Below, piece after piece: positions 6,321 to 8,675 of a DNA stretch of 8,675 bases (the stretch's first letter is position 1; every line of letters begins with the position of its first letter). The notes under the pieces are model-generated. The model did no database searches, had not been told where the DNA came from, and saw only the letters and a program-made list of their open reading frames with translations. The DNA is from JAMOBE01 sp039908285 (GTDB taxonomy: Bacteria > Pseudomonadota > Alphaproteobacteria > Rhodospirillales > Rhodospirillaceae): NCBI GenBank assembly GCA_039908285.1, contig JAMOBE010000124.1, positions 1 to 8,675 of the forward strand, read 5' to 3'. Position numbers and translations under genes: made by a program.

Positions 6321-6441
6321 AAACGGGGATCGTGGCGGTAGCCCCGAAATGGCGCTCCTCGGGTCATAATTAGAATTGCTGTGACGGTAGGTAGACCGTT
6401 GGAGAGTCTCACCGGGCTTGTGGTATGGTGCGGCATAGACC

Positions 6442-6448
6442 GAAAGGA
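6442..6448 (+). promoter_or_regulatory. Ribosome-binding site of the 125-aa membrane protein
   Basis: GAAAGGA lies 8 nt upstream of the ATG at 6457. It is the only good Shine-Dalgarno match for this frame and it fixes the start of the cassette. Confidence 0.6.
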
Positions 6449-6456
6449 CGCACGCC

Positions 6457-6834
6457 ATGATCCCCTCACCCGCCGCCGACATAGCCCGCGCCGCCGCCCT
6501 GGCCCTTTCCGCGAAGCCGGCCTATGCCCGATTGCCCATGGAGGTGGAAACGCACCTTCAGACCGGCGGCCGGGGCCGCGGGGGCGGTCCTCCCGACCAG
6601 TTCGGCATCGACACAGCACTCTCGATGGCGAGTCTGCTGGTCAGCATGGCGACCCTCGCCTGGACCGTTTACAGCGACCTCAAGAACAGGAATGACCAGA
6701 CCAAGGAGACGGGGGTCATCGTGAACAGTCTCAAGAGAGAGTTCATGGACGACGACGCCTGGGACGAGGCCGCGGCCAGGGCCGTCGCCCAGGCGGTCGC
6801 GGATCACATGAAGAAGACGGGGGACGGCCGATGA
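6457..6834 (+). CDS. Small single-pass membrane protein coupled to the CHAT-STAND gene (125 aa)
   Basis: I do not recognise a named family. Residues 3-20 are an Ala-rich helix, followed by a Gly/Arg-rich flexible stretch (35-48, containing R39 and R41). One hydrophobic segment at about 53-72 (TALSMASLLVSMATLAWTVY) is a likely membrane helix. Residues 74-125 are highly charged and helical (DLKNRNDQTKE; SLKREFMDDDAWDEAAARAV). There is no cleavable signal peptide, so it is probably anchored in the inner membrane. The GAAAGGA site supports the ATG at 6457. Its stop overlaps the start of the CHAT gene (ATGA, 6831-6834), so the two are translationally coupled and probably work in fixed ratio. It could be the membrane anchor, the effector, or the substrate of the protease; the sequence alone does not decide. 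Confidence 0.8.
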   Translation: MIPSPAADIARAAALALSAKPAYARLPMEVETHLQTGGRGRGGGPPDQFGIDTALSMASLLVSMATLAWTVYSDLKNRNDQTKETGVIVNSLKREFMDDDAWDEAAARAVAQAVADHMKKTGDGR

Positions 6835-8675
6835 CCAATCGCCTGATCATCCTGGAGCAGGACTCCCAGATCCGCGTCGCCTGGCAGCCGGAGGGCCAGC
6901 TTGTCCCGGCGGTGTCCGATCCCATCCCCTTCGCTCCGGCCCTCGGCTCAACCGACCGCGAAGACTTGCGCTGGTACCTGGAGGATTACCTGAGGGCACC
7001 CTATGCCGTCTACGAGACCAGGGGACAGGAGATCCGCGCCCGCCTCGATGCCTTGGGACACGCCCTGTTCGAGTCGCTGTTCGGCGTCGGCCGACCGGGC
7101 CGCGATGCCTACGTCAAGGCCACGTCTGCCGGCGTGCGACGGTGCGAGGTGGTGGTGCAGTCGGACCGGCCCGACGTTCTCGGCCAGCCGTGGGAGATCC
7201 TGAAAGACCCAGGGCACCCCGAGCCCCTGGCCCTGGAGTTCGCCGGCCAGTGGCGCACCCTGCCGGTGCGCGACACGGCCCTCGATGTGCCGGCCACCGA
7301 TCGCCTGCGGGTGCTGCTGGTGATCGCCCGCCCCAGTGGCGACGACGATGTCGGCCACCAGATGGTCGCCCGGCCGCTGATGAAGCGCCTGCCGGCGGTG
7401 GCGGGGCGGGTGGAGATCACCGTGCTGCGCCCCCCGACCTTCAATCACCTGCAGGAGACCCTGAAAGCGGCGCGCAAAGACGGCGAACCGTTCCACATCG
7501 TCCACTTCGACGGCCACGGAAATTTCGGCGTCAAGACAATCCAAAGCGGCGGAAAAGTCTTCTACGACGCCGGCGGACCAAAGGGCTATCTGTTCTTCGA
7601 GACCGCCGAGGGCGGTAACGAGCCGGTGGCGGCGGATGTGTTCGCCGCGGCACTGACTCAGAACCAGGTGCCGGTGGTGGTGCTGAACGCCTGCCGCTCC
7701 GCTCAGCAGGACGAGGCGGCGGGGCCGGAGGCGACGGTGGCGACCCGGCTGTTGCAGCATGGGGTGGCGGCGGTGGTGGCGATGAGCCACTCGGTCTATG
7801 CGGTGGCGGCGGCCGAGTTCGTGGCCGTGTTCTACCAGACCCTGTTCGAGGGGCAGACCCTGGCCCAGGCGGTGGCGGCGGGACGGCGGCAGCTTCGCCG
7901 CCGGAACGAGCGCCCGAGCCCGAAGGGGCCGCTGCCCCTCGCCGACTGGATGGTGCCGGTGCTCTACGCCCACCGCGAGGTAAAATTCCCCGGCCTCATG
8001 GCGCGGAAACAGCGTGGACGGCCCAAGCTTTCCGATGTTCTTGATGGCCTGCGCGACGCGGCGGCCCGGCCGACGCCGCAGGAGGGGACGCAGGAGGGGA
8101 CGCACGACCCGTCCTCCATCGAGTCCACCGGCCCGTTCTATGGCCGCGACCGCGCCTTTCTGCGGCTGGAGCGCTGGATGCTGCGCCAGCCGGTGGTGGT
8201 GGTGCACGGCCAGGGTGGCAGCGGCAAGACCGAACTGGCCAAGGCCTTTGCCCGCTGGTGGCGGGATACCGGCGGCACCAGCGATCCTGGCCTGGTGTTC
8301 TTCCACTCCTTCGAGCCCGGCATCGCCTCGTTCGGCCTGGACGGCGTGGTGACGTCGGTGGGCCTCGCCCTCTTTGGCGCCGACTTCGGCCGCCTGCCGC
8401 CGGACCAGCGCGCGCCGGCGCTGCTGCGGGTCATGGCCGAGCATCGCCTGTTGCTGGTGTGGGACAATTTCGAGTCCGTCTACAGCATACCCGACCCGGC
8501 CGGCATCACCCAGCCGCTGAACGACACGGAGCGCCAGCGCATCGCCGCGTTCCTGGCGGCGGTGCTGACGGCGCGCCACAGCGGCGTGATCATCACCAGC
8601 CGCTCGCCCGAGTCATGGCTGGGCGACGACGTGGCGCGGCTGGAGATCGGCGGCCTGGACGGCGAGGACGCCGCC
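6831..8675 (+). CDS. CHAT protease - STAND (NB-ARC-like) NTPase, 3' end beyond window
   Basis: The 615 visible residues run off the right edge with no stop codon. Residues 1-150 form the N-terminal region typical of CHAT proteins (DLRWYLEDYL; RGQEIRARLDALGHALFE; QPWEILKDP). Residues about 155-395 form the CHAT caspase/separase-like peptidase domain, with catalytic His229 in HFDGHGNFG and Cys288 in VVLNACRSA. A polar linker (about 396-435), containing a duplicated QEGT, leads to a STAND NTPase. That part shows an entry motif FYGRDRAF at 436-443, Walker A GQGGSGKT at 460-467 (K466), Walker B LLLVWDNFE at 540-548 (D545), and a sensor motif IITSRS with R591. In such proteins the NTPase is a switch released by a ligand bound to C-terminal repeats, often TPR or WD40. 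Here that sensor lies beyond the window. All catalytic residues are intact. The start is the ATG overlapping the preceding stop. Confidence 0.93.
   Translation, partial: MTNRLIILEQDSQIRVAWQPEGQLVPAVSDPIPFAPALGSTDREDLRWYLEDYLRAPYAVYETRGQEIRARLDALGHALFESLFGVGRPGRDAYVKATSAGVRRCEVVVQSDRPDVLGQPWEILKDPGHPEPLALEFAGQWRTLPVRDTALDVPATDRLRVLLVIARPSGDDDVGHQMVARPLMKRLPAVAGRVEITVLRPPTFNHLQETLKAARKDGEPFHIVHFDGHGNFGVKTIQSGGKVFYDAGGPKGYLFFETAEGGNEPVAADVFAAALTQNQVPVVVLNACRSAQQDEAAGPEATVATRLLQHGVAAVVAMSHSVYAVAAAEFVAVFYQTLFEGQTLAQAVAAGRRQLRRRNERPSPKGPLPLADWMVPVLYAHREVKFPGLMARKQRGRPKLSDVLDGLRDAAARPTPQEGTQEGTHDPSSIESTGPFYGRDRAFLRLERWMLRQPVVVVHGQGGSGKTELAKAFARWWRDTGGTSDPGLVFFHSFEPGIASFGLDGVVTSVGLALFGADFGRLPPDQRAPALLRVMAEHRLLLVWDNFESVYSIPDPAGITQPLNDTERQRIAAFLAAVLTARHSGVIITSRSPESWLGDDVARLEIGGLDGEDAA
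8078..8101 (+). repeat. In-frame tandem 12-nt duplication in the CHAT-NTPase linker
   Basis: The unit GCAGGAGGGGAC occurs twice without interruption and encodes QEGT at residues 417-420 and 421-424. It lies in the flexible linker between protease and NTPase domains, where slippage would change linker length by four residues without loss of frame. Confidence 0.8.

Larger units (their letters stand above)
6220..6381. mobile_element. Possible MITE-like element with imperfect terminal inverted repeats
   Basis: The left end 6220-6238 (CAGCGGTTCTCATTATGAC, read from 6220) and the right end 6363-6381 are inverted repeats matching at 16 of 19 positions. They include GTCATAAT on one strand against ATTATGAC on the other. 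They bound a 162-bp segment with no ORF and several internal hairpins. The AT-rich ends contrast with the GC-rich surroundings. I see no clear target-site duplication. The element could instead be a remnant of a larger insertion sequence, or a pair of operator half-sites. Confidence 0.3.
6041..6456. other. Structured divergent intergenic region (416 nt)
   Basis: This spacer separates the minus-strand operon from the plus-strand CHAT cassette and should hold promoters for both. It contains AT-rich islands (6229-6238, 6363-6376) in otherwise GC-rich sequence and a series of hairpins between 6257 and 6346. It lacks convincing coding character in any frame. A weak plus-strand promoter-like pair is TTGGAG (6399-6404) with TATGGT (6424-6429), but the 19-nt spacer is longer than ideal. 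A perfect TTGACA occurs on the minus strand (6202-6197) without a well-spaced -10. Confidence 0.6.

Noticed and set aside
6150..6482. 110-codon minus-strand open frame in the divergent spacer
   Set aside because: It runs through the hairpins and inverted ends of the spacer, has a Pro/Arg/Ser-rich composition, and overlaps the well-supported start of the 125-aa gene.
6948..8579. 543-codon minus-strand open frame opposite the CHAT gene
   Set aside because: The plus strand encodes intact CHAT and STAND motifs over the same bases. The minus frame is Arg/His-rich and motif-free.
1..8675. CRISPR arrays, tRNA or rRNA genes, prophage genes
   Set aside because: I found no regularly spaced direct repeats, tRNA cloverleaf, rRNA segment, integrase or phage structural gene on either strand.

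Overview
The window is GC-rich DNA with strong G/C preference at third codon positions. The gene content is a receiver/GGDEF regulator, an alphaproteobacterial-type CheZ, YchJ/SEC-C and CxxCxxCC proteins. Together these suggest a motile alphaproteobacterium, most likely of the Rhodospirillales type (Magnetospirillum/Rhodospirillum-like). The genus is an inference from gene flavour only, because no search was run.

Layout. Positions 1-415 hold no gene I can support. A small plus-strand gene (416-598, 60 aa, unknown) converges on and overlaps the end of a minus-strand block covering about 585-6040. Read in its own direction, that block is: a 573-aa helical protein of unknown function (6040-4319); a YchJ-like SEC-C protein that overlaps it by an ATGA junction (4322-3813); a YkgJ-type cysteine-cluster protein 34 nt further on (3778-3020); cheZ behind a candidate promoter of its own (2866-1949); and a REC-REC-GGDEF response regulator (1826-585). 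The cheZ/regulator pair points to chemotaxis and cyclic-di-GMP control of motility. The first three genes look like one housekeeping-type operon.

At 6041-6456 the transcription direction switches. This AT-punctuated, hairpin-rich spacer contains a possible MITE-like element (6220-6381) with imperfect 19-bp inverted ends. To its right is a two-gene plus-strand cassette: a 125-aa protein with one predicted membrane helix (6457-6834), coupled by an ATGA overlap to a large protein that runs off the window (6831-8675, 615 residues visible). The large protein has an N-terminal CHAT caspase/separase-like protease domain with a visible His/Cys dyad. A STAND (NB-ARC-like) NTPase with intact Walker A, Walker B and sensor motifs follows. 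This is the architecture of a ligand-triggered protease switch, as in known or suspected bacterial conflict and immunity systems. The membrane partner may be its anchor, effector or substrate, and it is the best candidate here for an undescribed system.

Two other unusual signals lie between cheZ and the GGDEF gene: a perfect 26-bp inverted repeat with a 3-nt loop, and a run of nine G residues where the regulator's ribosome-binding site should be.
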